From Hydrogenophilales bacterium 28-61-23 (GTDB taxonomy: Bacteria; Pseudomonadota; Gammaproteobacteria; Burkholderiales; Thiobacillaceae), in assembly GCA_002281555.1 (NCBI GenBank), contig NCGJ01000010.1, positions 196,190 to 260,189 of the forward strand: a stretch of 64,000 bases of DNA, given 5' to 3'. Under the pieces are notes generated by a model, which worked only from the letters and a program-made list of their open reading frames with translations, made no database searches and was not told where the DNA came from. The position numbers and the translations under genes are program-made. Below are positions 27,069-36,538 of this stretch, piece after piece (the stretch's first letter is position 1; every line of letters begins with the position of its first letter).

Positions 27069-28712
27069 ATGACAGTGGCTCGACAAATGCAGGTTCTGCT
27101 TGGCTTGGTCGTCGCGAGTCTTTCGATCGTGGTCGCGCTTAGCCTGTTTGGTTTTGCGCGCCTGGGCGGCGAAATCGACACCGCAACGAAAAATGGCGCT
27201 TTACGCGCGCAACTGATCGACACGGCCCGTAGCGCCCAGGTCGATTTTCAACGCCAAGTGCAGGAGTGGAAGAACATCCTGTTGCGTGGCAACGCCGCCA
27301 ACGATTTCGATAAATACCAGAAAGGATTCAACGCTCGGGCGGACAAGGTGCAGGCGCAGCTGCGCGAACTGGCGAAGCTGATGGAAACCGCCGGGATGCC
27401 CGAGCAACCGGCCCTTGCGTTGCTGGCGGATCACGCCGAGATGCTGGCCAAGTACCGGGAGGCGCTCAAGTCTTTCGATCAGGCCAATCCTGATAGCGGC
27501 CATGTGGTGGACAAGCTGGTGCATGGCATCGACCGTCAGACATCGTCCGGGATGGATAAACTGGTCAAGGCGATCGGAGAGTTTGCCGAGGCCAATGCCG
27601 CGCAACTCAAGCAGAGCGCCGACAACGAGCGCGCATCGATCAGAAACCTGTTTCTGATCGTGGTGGTCATGGCGGTGCCGCTGATCGGTTTCATCGGCTT
27701 GCGCATCACCAGTAGTTTGCTGTCGCAACTAGGCGGCGAACCGGCCTATGCCGTCCAGGTCGTGCGCCAGGTCGCCGATGGCGAGTTGACGATCGCGGTT
27801 GCCACCAAGCCGGGGGATACGTCGAGCTTGCTGGCGGCAATCAAGACGATGCAACAAAACCTCAAGGACATGATCGGGCAGGTGCATCAGGGCGCTATGC
27901 AAGTTTCGGCCGAGGCCGGCGCGCTTTCCGTCACGACAGACCAGGTGGCGGCGGGCTCCCAGCGGCAGAGCGAAGCGGCATCCTCCATGGCTGCCGCGGT
28001 GGAACAGATGACGGTGAGCCTGGACCAGGTCGCGGAGCATGCCAGGGATGCGCAGACACATTCCGGCAAATCGGCGGAACTCTCGACCAGTGGCGGCGAG
28101 GTCATTCACCAGGTGGTTGGCGATATGCGCAAGATCGCCGATTCGGTCAATGCGTCCTCGCAGATTATTCAGCAACTGGGGCAGCAGTCCGACCAGATTT
28201 TCTCGATCGTCAATGTGATCAAGGATATCGCCGACCAGACCAACCTGCTCGCGCTCAATGCCGCCATCGAAGCGGCGCGCGCGGGTGAGCAGGGTCGCGG
28301 TTTTGCGGTTGTGGCGGATGAGGTGCGCAAACTCGCGGAACGCACCGCCAATTCAACCCAGGAGATAGCGGGGATGATCACGAAAATTCAGAGCGGTACC
28401 AAGAGCGCTGTCGCCAGCATGGAGGCGGGGGTGTCCGTGGTTAATCAGGGCGTGGCGCTCGCCAATCAGGCTGGCGAGTCGATTGAGCAGATCAAGTCCG
28501 GCTCTCAACAGGTGGGCAGTACCGTGAACGATATTACGTCGGCCATCCGCGAGCAGAGCCATGCCAGCGCCGACATCGCGCACAACGTCGAACATGTGGC
28601 GCAAATGTCGGAACAGAACAGCGCCGCCGTTCAACAAGCCGCATACGCCGCACATCGTCTTGAGGGGCTCGCCGGCAACTTGAAACATGCGGTGAGCCGG
28701 TTCCGGGTGTGA
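27069..28712 (+). CDS. methyl-accepting chemotaxis protein
   Basis: The 547-residue receptor has an N-terminal membrane helix ([20 protein letters not shown]), a helical periplasmic domain of four-helix-bundle type to about residue 190, a second helix ([18 protein letters not shown]), a HAMP-like linker, and the MA signalling domain. The hairpin tip is [20 protein letters not shown] followed by [17 protein letters not shown] chose ATG 27069 because TGAGGA lies about 8 bases upstream; TTG 27042 and ATG 27048 are alternatives. There is no C-terminal CheR pentapeptide. A sigma28-like promoter precedes it. Confidence 0.93.
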   Translation: MTVARQMQVLLGLVVASLSIVVALSLFGFARLGGEIDTATKNGALRAQLIDTARSAQVDFQRQVQEWKNILLRGNAANDFDKYQKGFNARADKVQAQLRELAKLMETAGMPEQPALALLADHAEMLAKYREALKSFDQANPDSGHVVDKLVHGIDRQTSSGMDKLVKAIGEFAEANAAQLKQSADNERASIRNLFLIVVVMAVPLIGFIGLRITSSLLSQLGGEPAYAVQVVRQVADGELTIAVATKPGDTSSLLAAIKTMQQNLKDMIGQVHQGAMQVSAEAGALSVTTDQVAAGSQRQSEAASSMAAAVEQMTVSLDQVAEHARDAQTHSGKSAELSTSGGEVIHQVVGDMRKIADSVNASSQIIQQLGQQSDQIFSIVNVIKDIADQTNLLALNAAIEAARAGEQGRGFAVVADEVRKLAERTANSTQEIAGMITKIQSGTKSAVASMEAGVSVVNQGVALANQAGESIEQIKSGSQQVGSTVNDITSAIREQSHASADIAHNVEHVAQMSEQNSAAVQQAAYAAHRLEGLAGNLKHAVSRFRV

Positions 28713-28816
28713 ACCCGATGGGGAACAGGCCCGTTGCTGTTCGCCGCCGTGGTTGCGTCAGGCCGATAGCGGCTTTATTGGGTATCGCGAAACGGTTCGC
28801 CTAGACAGGTCGGAAC

Positions 28817-30196
28817 TCATTCGGGTTCGGCGGGCGTGACGCCATCGCGCTTGAGTTCTTCCGGTGTCGCCAGCCGGGCGCGGGTTTCCGGCGGGTGCGA
28901 ATACCAGCCGGGGTCGGCATCGCCATCCAGTGATTTCCGCACTTTCACCAGCGTGAACATGCCGCCCATGGTGATCGGGTCGTATTGGCCCGGTTCGAAG
29001 TAGGTGGCGAGACTGTTTTTCGGGCCGTCCATGGCCATTTCCGCCATTTCGCCCATGCCGGTCCGGCCCATGTTCATGTAGCCCGGCACCAGTTTGCCGA
29101 TCCGTTCGTCCAGGTCGGACAGGTCGACGCCGAGCACGTTGGGCAGGCCGTGGCCCATCTGATTCATCAGGTGGTGGGTCATGTGGCAGTGCATCGGCCA
29201 GTCGCCTTCGGCATCGGCGACGAATTCGATATCGCGCGTGCTGCCGGTGGGCACCAGCACGGTGGTTTCCGGCCATTGCGCGCTTTTCGGAATCGCGCCG
29301 CCATCGGTGGCGACCACGTTGAAGCTGAAGCCGTGCAGGTGGATCGGGTGGTGATCCATCGCCGACAGGTTGCCCAGGCGGATGCGTATCTTGTCGCCCA
29401 GTTTCATCGTCAGCGGAACCGTGCCGGGGAAGCATTTCGCGTTCATCGTGAGCAGATTGAAGTCGTTCATCGCCATCGGGTCGGGCCGGCTGGCGCCGGC
29501 TTCGATCTTCCATTCCGACAGCATCAGGACGAAGTCGCGATCCGGCCGCTCGGCCGCCGCTATGCCGCGCGGGTGGACGACGATCATGCCCATCATGCCC
29601 ATCGCCATCTGGGTCATTTCGTCATGGTGCGGGTGATACATCAGCGTGCCGTGCTGACGGAAGGTCCACTCGTAACGGAAGGTCTCGCCCGGTTTGATGA
29701 CTGGCTGGGTGATGCCGCCGACGCCATCCATGCCGTTGTCCAGAAACACGCCATGCCAATGCACGGTGGTCGGCGCGGGCAGCCGGTTGCTGACGTAAAC
29801 CCGCACCCGGTCGCCTTCCATCGCCTCGATTACCGGGCCATGCACATGGCCGTTGTAGCCCCAGCATTTTGCTTTCAGTCCGGGCGCGAATTCGTGTTCG
29901 ACTTCCTCCGCGATCAGGTGGAAGACCTTGACGCCATCGACGATTTTCCAGGCCAGCTTGGCGCCGCCGGGAACGCGTACCGGCGTGTAATCGCGACCGG
30001 GCCGGCCGGGTTCCCGCTCTGGATGCGACTGCGCGACGCTGGAGGATGCCGGCCAACGCGAGGTTTCGGAGGTTTTTGCCGGTGTTTGCGCGCCGGAGGG
30101 CAGGGCGCTGGCCGCGCCGATGCCGGCGGCGGCGGTCAACCATAGTCGGCGCTTCAGGTCGGGTCTGGCGGGGAGGGTGTCAGGTTGTTTGGCCAT
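28817..30196 (-). CDS. multicopper oxidase
   Basis: The 459-residue protein has a Tat-like signal (DLKRRLWLTAAAGIGAASAL) and all copper motifs: HWHG near residue 142, MYHPHHDE near 185, HPIHLHGF near 281, and HCHMTHHLMNQM near 333, which supplies type-1 and type-3 ligands. Members oxidise Cu(I) or organic substrates in the periplasm and often give copper tolerance. Met-rich GMGEMAEMAMDG near 385 could bind copper. It begins directly after the stop of the TolC-like gene (TGACATG), so the two form an operon. Confidence 0.92.
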   Translation of the reverse strand: MAKQPDTLPARPDLKRRLWLTAAAGIGAASALPSGAQTPAKTSETSRWPASSSVAQSHPEREPGRPGRDYTPVRVPGGAKLAWKIVDGVKVFHLIAEEVEHEFAPGLKAKCWGYNGHVHGPVIEAMEGDRVRVYVSNRLPAPTTVHWHGVFLDNGMDGVGGITQPVIKPGETFRYEWTFRQHGTLMYHPHHDEMTQMAMGMMGMIVVHPRGIAAAERPDRDFVLMLSEWKIEAGASRPDPMAMNDFNLLTMNAKCFPGTVPLTMKLGDKIRIRLGNLSAMDHHPIHLHGFSFNVVATDGGAIPKSAQWPETTVLVPTGSTRDIEFVADAEGDWPMHCHMTHHLMNQMGHGLPNVLGVDLSDLDERIGKLVPGYMNMGRTGMGEMAEMAMDGPKNSLATYFEPGQYDPITMGGMFTLVKVRKSLDGDADPGWYSHPPETRARLATPEELKRDGVTPAEPE

Positions 30197-30197
30197 G

Positions 30198-31655
30198 TCA
30201 GTGTCCCGCATTGGAAGTGCCGGTGGCGAAGTTGTCAGCGATGCCGCCGGTTCCGTCGGTGTTTGTCGCGCGACTCGTATCCAGGCTGTTCAAGCTGACC
30301 CCAAGGTGCAGCGCCTCCAGTGCGTTGCGGGCTTGCCAGTAATTGCCAAGGTTTTGCACCAGTTGCCGGATGGCGGCGAGTTCACGCTGTTTGAGTTCGA
30401 GCAGTTGGGCGGCGCTTCGGTGCATGGCGTTGTATTCCAGCAGAGCGGTGTCGCGGGCTGCCGAGAGCAGCGGCAGCAGCGTGTCGCGCAGATGTTCGAC
30501 GCGGCTGCGGGCGCGTTTCATCTCGCTTTCGGCCCGCTTTGCTTCGCGCTTCAGACTGTCGCGCCGGGCGGCGAGGGCGGCTTGCAGGCGCGCCACTTCG
30601 AAGCCGGCGGCGGCGCGCCGCGCCATGCCGGTATCGAACAGCGGCAGGCCGATGCCGATGCCGGGCCCGTCTTTCCATGCGCCGTCGCTCTCGCGGCTCC
30701 AGTCCCAACCCAGCTCCAGGCTATCTGTCCAGGTGCCGCGCCTCGCGCCCGCGACCAGTTTTTCCGCGCGCGCCAGTTCCGCTTTGAGCCGGGCCAAATC
30801 CAGATGTTTGTTTTCCAGTTCGTCGTCGCCGGGCGCGGCGGGATCGATGTCGGGCAGGCGCGGCAGGCTATCCGGGAAACCCGGCGCCCGGTCGGGCAAG
30901 TTGGGCAGGCCGATCAGCCCGAGCAGCCGGGAGTGCAAGGCTTCGGTGCGCGCCTGGGCATCCGCCAGGCTATAGCGGCTGTCCAGATTTGCCGTTTCGG
31001 CGTTGGCGCGCGCCAATCCGGCCTGATTGCCGGCGGCTTCGAGTCGGCGCGCGATTTCGGCGATCAGATCGCTGGCTTCGCTCATCTCGCGCAGCCAGTC
31101 GGCGCTTTCGCGCGCGGTCAGATAGCCATACCAGGCGGAACGCGCGCTGGCCGCCAGTTCGAGCGCGCGCGCGGCCGCCCGCAGGCGGGCGATGTTTTTT
31201 GCATGCGCCGCCGCATCCTGGCGCAGCGGCAATGTGAACAGGCCGAGCACATCCCAGGACAGCGCGAAATCGAGCGCATTGCGGCCAGCTCCGCGCGGGG
31301 TTTGCACCGATGCGTGCAGGAAGGGGTTGTTCAGCAAGTTGGACTGAACGGCATTGGCCTCGGCAATGCCCAGTTCGGAGAAGCTGGCTTGCAGGCTGGC
31401 GTTATTGAGCAGGGCCAGACGAGCGGCATCGTCGGCGCCGATGGGCTTTTGCAGCAGGTTTTCGCTCAGCCTTTCGGCTTCCGCGCGGCTGTGGGCGTCG
31501 CGTTGCCAGAGCACGTTCTGGCCCGCGCGCTCGGACACTGTCGTCTGCACCTGGCGCATGCCGGCAGCCGGGTCGAGCTGAGCGCAGCCCGATAACCCGA
31601 CGGCAATGCCAAGCAGCGCCAGATGCGGGCCGTAATGTCGGTGGAAGCGAGTCAT
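30198..31655 (-). CDS. TolC-like outer-membrane efflux lipoprotein
   Basis: The 485-residue protein carries a lipoprotein signal ending VGLSGC and two OEP repeats rich in long helices (AARLALLNNASLQASFSELG near residue 75, then AELARAEKLVAGARRG and ARRDSLKREAKRAESEMKRA). This is the usual structure of TolC/OprM-family channels. Inner-membrane RND and periplasmic adaptor genes are not adjacent. It is encoded immediately upstream of a multicopper oxidase, which suggests copper export or oxidation. I chose the MTRFHRHYG start for the signal sequence; a longer frame exists. Confidence 0.87.
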   Translation of the reverse strand: MTRFHRHYGPHLALLGIAVGLSGCAQLDPAAGMRQVQTTVSERAGQNVLWQRDAHSRAEAERLSENLLQKPIGADDAARLALLNNASLQASFSELGIAEANAVQSNLLNNPFLHASVQTPRGAGRNALDFALSWDVLGLFTLPLRQDAAAHAKNIARLRAAARALELAASARSAWYGYLTARESADWLREMSEASDLIAEIARRLEAAGNQAGLARANAETANLDSRYSLADAQARTEALHSRLLGLIGLPNLPDRAPGFPDSLPRLPDIDPAAPGDDELENKHLDLARLKAELARAEKLVAGARRGTWTDSLELGWDWSRESDGAWKDGPGIGIGLPLFDTGMARRAAAGFEVARLQAALAARRDSLKREAKRAESEMKRARSRVEHLRDTLLPLLSAARDTALLEYNAMHRSAAQLLELKQRELAAIRQLVQNLGNYWQARNALEALHLGVSLNSLDTSRATNTDGTGGIADNFATGTSNAGH

Positions 31656-31773
31656 CTTGAGCTCATGGTGTTGGGTGGAAGGATATTTGACAGTCTGCAG
31701 CGGGCAATTAACGGAATTGGAACTAAAAGCCGATGTAAGGTTCATTGCGAATCAACCTTTATCGAGCATCCCC

Positions 31774-32472
31774 ATGAAACTCAAACACCTGGCTCTGGCG
31801 CTACTGCCGCTGCTGATCGACGCCACGCATGCGGCCGCGCCCGACCTGTCGCCCCAGACCAGCGCAGACCCGGTCAAAACCGAGACGCAACGCTTTGCCG
31901 ACCGCTGTACCGACTTCACCGCCAATGGCTGGGCGTTCAAAGCGCCGCGCAATTTCCTGAAATGGCTGGATGTGTTCACCGATCCCGGCATCTATCTGGA
32001 ATTCGCCAATCGCAGCCTGGACCCGCAATCCTATGTGCGCAGCCTGACCAGCCTGCTCGATCCCGCCACGCCGAGAAATTATCTGGAATGGAGCAACCCG
32101 GAAATCTACAACCGGTGGGCGCAAGCCGCCGCGCAACCCGAGTTCTACACCGCCGTGAACAGCATCCTGTTCGATCCCGGCCGCATGATGCGCTGGGCGA
32201 TGCTGCCGATAGACGGTCGCGCCTGGAGCGTCGCCGGCAACGCGGCCAATCCGAATACCTGGCTGAAATGGCTGAACGCCCCGGCAGATCCGAAAACACA
32301 GGAATTGTTCGCCAAGGCGGCCAACCCGGAAACCGTCCAGCGCTGGCTGGACGCCGTGGTCGATCCGAACAACACGCCCTGGTTCAACGCGCCGGCCACG
32401 ACCTACGGCGCTCAGCCCACTAAGCTGCCCGGTCTCGGTAAGCGGCTGGAGGCGGCCAAAATAAAGCTGTAA
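31774..32472 (+). CDS. exported protein with Trp/Pro repeats, unknown function
   Basis: The 232-residue protein has a signal peptide (MKLKHLALALLPLLIDATHA). The mature part repeats a loose unit of about 18-25 residues with the form W/Y-L-x-W/F-x(5-8)-D/N-P: FLKWLDVFTDPGIYLEF, YLEWSNPEIYNRW, FYTAVNSILFDPGRMMRW, WLKWLNAPADPKTQELF, VQRWLDAVVDPNNTPWF. I do not recognise the family. It is probably periplasmic. It is divergent from the TolC-like gene across 118 bases and precedes the toxin-antitoxin genes. Confidence 0.75.
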   Translation: MKLKHLALALLPLLIDATHAAAPDLSPQTSADPVKTETQRFADRCTDFTANGWAFKAPRNFLKWLDVFTDPGIYLEFANRSLDPQSYVRSLTSLLDPATPRNYLEWSNPEIYNRWAQAAAQPEFYTAVNSILFDPGRMMRWAMLPIDGRAWSVAGNAANPNTWLKWLNAPADPKTQELFAKAANPETVQRWLDAVVDPNNTPWFNAPATTYGAQPTKLPGLGKRLEAAKIKL

Positions 32473-32574
32473 ATAACGGGGTGGGTACAGCGCATTCTGT
32501 CGAATGGTTTTATTAAATCGAACGATTTGTCTAAATTGAGCGCTTCGATAGAACGCAAGCAAGAGGCCAAAGCG

Positions 32575-32826
32575 ATGCTCAGCATGACCTCCAACGAAGC
32601 CAAGGCCCACTTCGGTGAATTTCTCGACCGCGCCCAACGCGAGCCTGTGCGCGTCATGCGGCATGATCGCGTGGTCGGTGTGATGGCCAACGCCCAGGAC
32701 TACGAAGCCATGCACGCGTTCTTTGCCAACCGCTTGTTGCATACGCTGGATGAAACTGCCGGTGCGGCTGCTAGTGCCGGGCTGACGCCGGCAGCGTTGG
32801 ATGCGCTGCTGGCCGATGAAAGTTGA
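32575..32826 (+). CDS. Phd/YefM-family antitoxin
   Basis: The 83-residue protein has the Phd N-terminal DNA-binding pattern MTSNEAKAHFGEFLDRAQRE followed by PVRVMRHDRVVGVMANAQDY, and a short Ala/Leu-rich toxin-binding tail. An AAGAGG site precedes the ATG. It overlaps the start of the PIN-domain toxin gene by 11 bases, the usual layout for an autoregulated module. The partner toxin is frameshifted, so this may now be an orphan antitoxin. Confidence 0.85.
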   Translation: MLSMTSNEAKAHFGEFLDRAQREPVRVMRHDRVVGVMANAQDYEAMHAFFANRLLHTLDETAGAAASAGLTPAALDALLADES

Positions 32827-33258
32827 ATCATTGCGGGTGGTGATCGACAGCAACATCTGGATCAACGCCGCCCTCTCGCCAGAAGGCGCACCGGCCAAGC
32901 TGGCGCGGCGGGTGCTGGAATATGGCGTTGCCGTGTTTTCGCCCGCCACCTTCGCCGAACTCGAAACCCGGCTGTGGAACCCAAGTTCGACCGCTACCTG
33001 AGCATGGAACTGCGCCGCCGCCTGCTGCACGACATCGATGCCACCGCGTTCTGGGTGGATGTGCCGCCCGCCATCGCGGCGCTGAGCTACTGCCGGGATG
33101 CCGATGACGACAAATTCATCCACACCGCACTGGCTGCGCAGACGCCGTGGCTGGTCACCGGCGACAAGGATTTGCTGGATGTGCCGGCCATTCCTGGACT
33201 GCGCATCCTGCCCCCCGCTGCTGCGCTTGATCTGCCTGAGTTTGTTGCTGGCAGGTGA
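32816..33258 (+). pseudogene. PIN-domain toxin, frameshifted
   Basis: Two frames together make one PIN-family toxin. The first part, from ATG 32816, has VVIDSNIWINAALSPEGAP with the first catalytic aspartate and runs to FAELETRLW. The second part, in another frame, continues PKFDRYLSMELRRRL through DADDDKFIHTALAAQ and WLVTGDKDLLDV, with the remaining acidic residues. The break lies at about 32980-32985 (ctgtggaacccaag), where one missing base restores W-K-P-K. Either a real inactivating deletion or a sequencing error explains it. Confidence 0.8.
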
Positions 33259-33479
33259 CCAAGAAGAAACGTCGGAGGCCGTGTTTCCCTCTTGGGGAAT
33301 GTGTGGGGAATATGAATCTGGACCCTTTGGCCTGAGGACGCAGGTTTCGGGTTCGGGCACCGTAGTGCGGCGGGGGCGGTAAAAGGCAAAGACCGCATGG
33401 ATGAGCCTTGCAGTCATATCCCATGAAACGTCAAAACGTTCAAATGCTATAGTGATGCCGTATCCATTAGGAGCTGCCC

Positions 33480-33713
33480 ATGGAAACCGAAACCACCCGC
33501 GCCACCGTTTACATTGAAAACCTGCTGCATCAGGCGCTGCGTCTGAAAGCGGCAAGTTCCCGACGCAGCATGTCCGAGATCGTCAACGATGCCCTGCGCG
33601 CCGCGCTGCGCGAGGACGAGGATGATCTGGCCGCGTTTGCCGAGCGCGGCGGTGAAAAAACGATGAGTTACGAGCAATTCCTCGCCCAGCTCAAGGCAGA
33701 TGGCACGTTATGA
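33480..33713 (+). CDS. ribbon-helix-helix-type antitoxin
   Basis: The 77-residue protein starts ETTRATVYIENLLHQALRLK, an RHH strand-helix pattern, followed by SRRSMSEIVNDALRAALRED and an acidic tail that should contact the toxin (MSYEQFLAQLKADG). A TAGGAG ribosome site precedes the ATG. Its 3' end overlaps the RelE/ParE-type toxin gene by 14 bases. It would repress its own operon and neutralise the toxin. Confidence 0.85.
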   Translation: METETTRATVYIENLLHQALRLKAASSRRSMSEIVNDALRAALREDEDDLAAFAERGGEKTMSYEQFLAQLKADGTL

Positions 33714-33963
33714 ACTGAGGGTCCGCCCCTCGGTGGCGAAGGACTTGCGGGGCATCCCCAAGGCCGATGTGGAGCGCATCCTCGCCCGCATCGAATCCCT
33801 GCGTGACGACCCGCGCCCACCCGGTTCCGAGAAACTTTCCGCCCAGGAACGCTATCGCATCCGGCAAGGCAGCTACCGCATTATTTACGGCATTGAGGAA
33901 GCGGAAGTGGTAGTGGAAATCGTCAAGGTGGGGCACAGGCGTGAGGTGTATCGCGATGCCTGA
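33700..33963 (+). CDS. RelE/ParE-family toxin
   Basis: The 87-residue protein has the RelE/ParE fold pattern: YELRVRPSVAKDLRGIPKAD, then ILARIESLRDDPRPPGSEKL, then YRIRQGSYRIIYGIEEAEV and VEIVKVGHRREVYRD. The basic residues in YRIR and GHRREVY match RelE-type mRNA endonucleases more than ParE gyrase poisons, but the two cannot be separated by eye. It is intact, unlike the PIN toxin 450 bases upstream. Confidence 0.87.
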   Translation: MARYELRVRPSVAKDLRGIPKADVERILARIESLRDDPRPPGSEKLSAQERYRIRQGSYRIIYGIEEAEVVVEIVKVGHRREVYRDA

Positions 33964-34036
33964 GTGATGCTGACGGTGGGAGTGAAATGAATGAGGGCCG
34001 CGTTTGCGGCCCTCGGCGTTTAAAGATGGAAGGAGA

Positions 34037-35239
34037 TCAAGCCGACTTGCGACGCCGCGCCGCAAATCCCACCAACCCCAGTCCGGCCAGCATCAGGGCG
34101 TAGGTTTCGGGTTCGGGGACGGCCGCGATGGCGAAGGGGGAGAGGCTGTTGGTGGTCACGGTAATGGTGTTGTTGGCCGCGTCCACCACCCCACCCAGGT
34201 TTTCCCATTCGGTACCGGTCCAGTGGAAGACGCGCAGGTTTGCTTCGTCGAAGCCATTCGGAAGCAGAGCGGGGTCATAAACGAAGCTGAGTTCGACCGG
34301 GGCATCGAGCACGCCGTTGACTGACACATCGAACAGTTGAAGCTGGGTGCCGGGCGTCATGAACGTCGGCAGGCCAAAGGCACCCTCGGAGACCAATTGG
34401 AGGATGCCATTTGAATCATGCACGCCATACTCGACGAATAAGTTGCCGGGGTTGTTGCCGCCCAGGAAATTCGGGACGACCGTGCCGGAGGGGTCGGCGT
34501 TCAAGGTGGCGCTGAAGTTGTCGATCGCCAAAGGGGCATTGGCGGGGACCCCATATCCTTCAGCCGAGAAGAAGGGGGCAACCAAAAAAGGATCGGCATT
34601 CTTCATGCCCCAGTTGCTGGTGTCGACAGTGACAAACTGCCCGAATTGGGTGCTGGACGCGGTCAATATCTTGCTTTGATTGTCAAAACTGACTTGCAGC
34701 GTGACGGTTTCCAGGCTCGTTTGACTTGTTGGATCACCAGGGTATGGGGCGTCATCCCATATATCCTGCTCATCGACGTAGTTTTCGCCGAGGTATTTTC
34801 TCGCTGGATGTGTCCCATTCAGGTCGGCCATATTTCCGATTTCCAGGCCATACGACAGGTGATGCGACAGGGAGAGGTCATGGGAGCTGTTGGCCGTCAT
34901 GTATCCAACGGCAAGGCCGACCTCCATGTACCAATCCTTGACGTTGGGTAGACTGTCCAGAGACAGGGGAATGGTCGCGTCTATCTGTGTCGTCCAAGAT
35001 TGTCCAAAGGTCGGCATGAAATGCTGATGAACGAGGATCGGGCCATCGCCACTAGTATCAAGCGAATCCGCCGAATAGATGAACCTTCCGCCCGACTGTA
35101 TGGCCACCGCAGTGCCGACGTCGGACATTTGCGAAAAATGATCGTCGAAATTGCCGCTGAAGTCGTAACTCCATGTTGTTGCGGCGATGGCGGGTTGGCC
35201 AGTGGCCAATAAAACAGCAACTGCAAGTGGTTTCAGCAT
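34037..35239 (-). CDS. PEP-CTERM protein, third gene of a tandem set
   Basis: The 400-residue protein has a signal peptide (MLKPLAVAVLLATGQPAIA) and starts TTWSYDFSGNFDDHFSQMSD, like its upstream neighbour. It ends with a module, LRVFHWTGTEWENLGGVVD, then TITVTTNSLSPFAIAAVPEP and ETYALMLAGLGLVGFAARRR. That C-terminal module is nearly identical to the one at 35277. The start is supported by AAGGAG. It is probably exported and sorted by an exosortase encoded elsewhere; its specific role is unknown. Confidence 0.88.
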   Translation of the reverse strand: MLKPLAVAVLLATGQPAIAATTWSYDFSGNFDDHFSQMSDVGTAVAIQSGGRFIYSADSLDTSGDGPILVHQHFMPTFGQSWTTQIDATIPLSLDSLPNVKDWYMEVGLAVGYMTANSSHDLSLSHHLSYGLEIGNMADLNGTHPARKYLGENYVDEQDIWDDAPYPGDPTSQTSLETVTLQVSFDNQSKILTASSTQFGQFVTVDTSNWGMKNADPFLVAPFFSAEGYGVPANAPLAIDNFSATLNADPSGTVVPNFLGGNNPGNLFVEYGVHDSNGILQLVSEGAFGLPTFMTPGTQLQLFDVSVNGVLDAPVELSFVYDPALLPNGFDEANLRVFHWTGTEWENLGGVVDAANNTITVTTNSLSPFAIAAVPEPETYALMLAGLGLVGFAARRRKSA

Positions 35240-35276
35240 GATCGAACTCCTTGGTGTGATCGATAGGGGGCGATGC

Positions 35277-36521
35277 TCAAGACGCCGCTCGCCGCCGCGC
35301 GGCGAATCCAACCAGCCCCAACCCGGCCAGCATCAGGGCGTAGGTTTCTGGTTCGGGGACGGCCGCGACGGCAAAGGGGGAGAGGCTGTTGGTGGTCACG
35401 GTGATGGTGTTGTTGGCCGTGTCCACCACGCCACCCAGGTTTTCCCATTCGGTGCCGGTCCAGTGGTAGATGCGGAGGTTGTTTTCGTCGAAACCTGCCG
35501 GCAATAGGCTGGGGTCGTAGTTGAAGGCGAGTTCGAGCGGCCCGTCGAATTCTCCGCTGTAGGCCACCTCGAACAACTGCATGGTGGCGCCTGGCAACAG
35601 GAAGGTGGGTTGGTTGAAGGTGCCTTGTGCAACCAACTGGGCAATGCCGTCGGCATCATGCGCGCCGAAGTCGAAGGAAAACTCGCCTTCGTCATGGTTG
35701 CCCAGGAATGTATGTGTGACCGAGCCTTGAGGGCTCGAGTAAAGCGTGACACTGAAATTGTCCAGGCTCAGGGGCATGTTCTCTGGAATCGCCCATCCTT
35801 GGATAGTTGAGCCGACACCCACCATGAATGTGTCATTGTCGTTCATGCCCCAGTTGGTAATTCCCTGGGCGTTCAAGTCGATGCTCAGGAGGGTGCCATA
35901 GGCGTTGTGGGCGGAAAGTACCTTCGTAATTCCATCGAATTGCAGCCTAACTACACCGGATTCATCGGTGTGGGGATGATTGCCCTGATCATCCAGATAT
36001 TCGGTCCATTCACCTTCCGGCGGCGTGATGCCGTATTCAGCCGCGTAGCCTCGGTTTATGCCGTTCTGATCCCACGAACCAATACCTACGCCCGTGCTGA
36101 AGGTATAGAACGTCCCGTCACTCTTGAGGAATACCGTAGCAAGGTCGACCTCGGCATACCAGTTCTGCCCATGCGGTGTATTCGGGAGCGTGGGGTCGAG
36201 GGACTTAGGGACACGGGCGACGATTTCTGCCGTCCAGGATTGATCGAAACGCGGCGTGAATGCGTTGTGAATGTAGATCTCATTGGTATCCACGATGATC
36301 GGCAGTCCGGTGCCCGGATTGATTTCCGTGTACACCTGCCCCTGGGTGTGGAACTTGAGCAGCCCGTCGGACTGGAGGGATGTCGAGGGATCAGGCGTGT
36401 CCTCGAACTGGGTGAAATGCGCACTCAGATCACCGCTGAAATCATAGTTCCACGTAGTGGTAGCGGATGCGCTTTGCGCGCAGGCCATCAGAATGGCCAG
36501 GGTAAGGGGTTTGATCAGCAT
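35277..36521 (-). CDS. PEP-CTERM protein, second gene of a tandem set
   Basis: The 414-residue protein is a paralogue of the gene at 34037: signal peptide (MLIKPLTLAILMACAQSASA), then TTWNYDFSGDLSAHFTQFED, a long divergent middle, and the shared LRIYHWTGTEWENLGGVVD module before VPEPETYALMLAGLGLVGFA. The middle contains a FSVTLYSSPQGSVTHTFLGN stretch aligned with FSATLNADPSGTVVPNFLGG of the neighbour. An AAAGGAA site precedes the ATG, and only 17 bases separate it from the upstream gene, so these three are one operon. Confidence 0.88.
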   Translation of the reverse strand: MLIKPLTLAILMACAQSASATTTWNYDFSGDLSAHFTQFEDTPDPSTSLQSDGLLKFHTQGQVYTEINPGTGLPIIVDTNEIYIHNAFTPRFDQSWTAEIVARVPKSLDPTLPNTPHGQNWYAEVDLATVFLKSDGTFYTFSTGVGIGSWDQNGINRGYAAEYGITPPEGEWTEYLDDQGNHPHTDESGVVRLQFDGITKVLSAHNAYGTLLSIDLNAQGITNWGMNDNDTFMVGVGSTIQGWAIPENMPLSLDNFSVTLYSSPQGSVTHTFLGNHDEGEFSFDFGAHDADGIAQLVAQGTFNQPTFLLPGATMQLFEVAYSGEFDGPLELAFNYDPSLLPAGFDENNLRIYHWTGTEWENLGGVVDTANNTITVTTNSLSPFAVAAVPEPETYALMLAGLGLVGFAARRRAAS

Positions 36522-36538
36522 GATGGGTTCCTTTGAGT

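Noticed and set aside
31801-33555. Long minus-strand frame of 584 codons opposite the repeat protein and toxin-antitoxin genes
   Set aside because: It runs opposite clear plus-strand genes and has shadow-like composition; only the short PEP-like relic inside it is noted.
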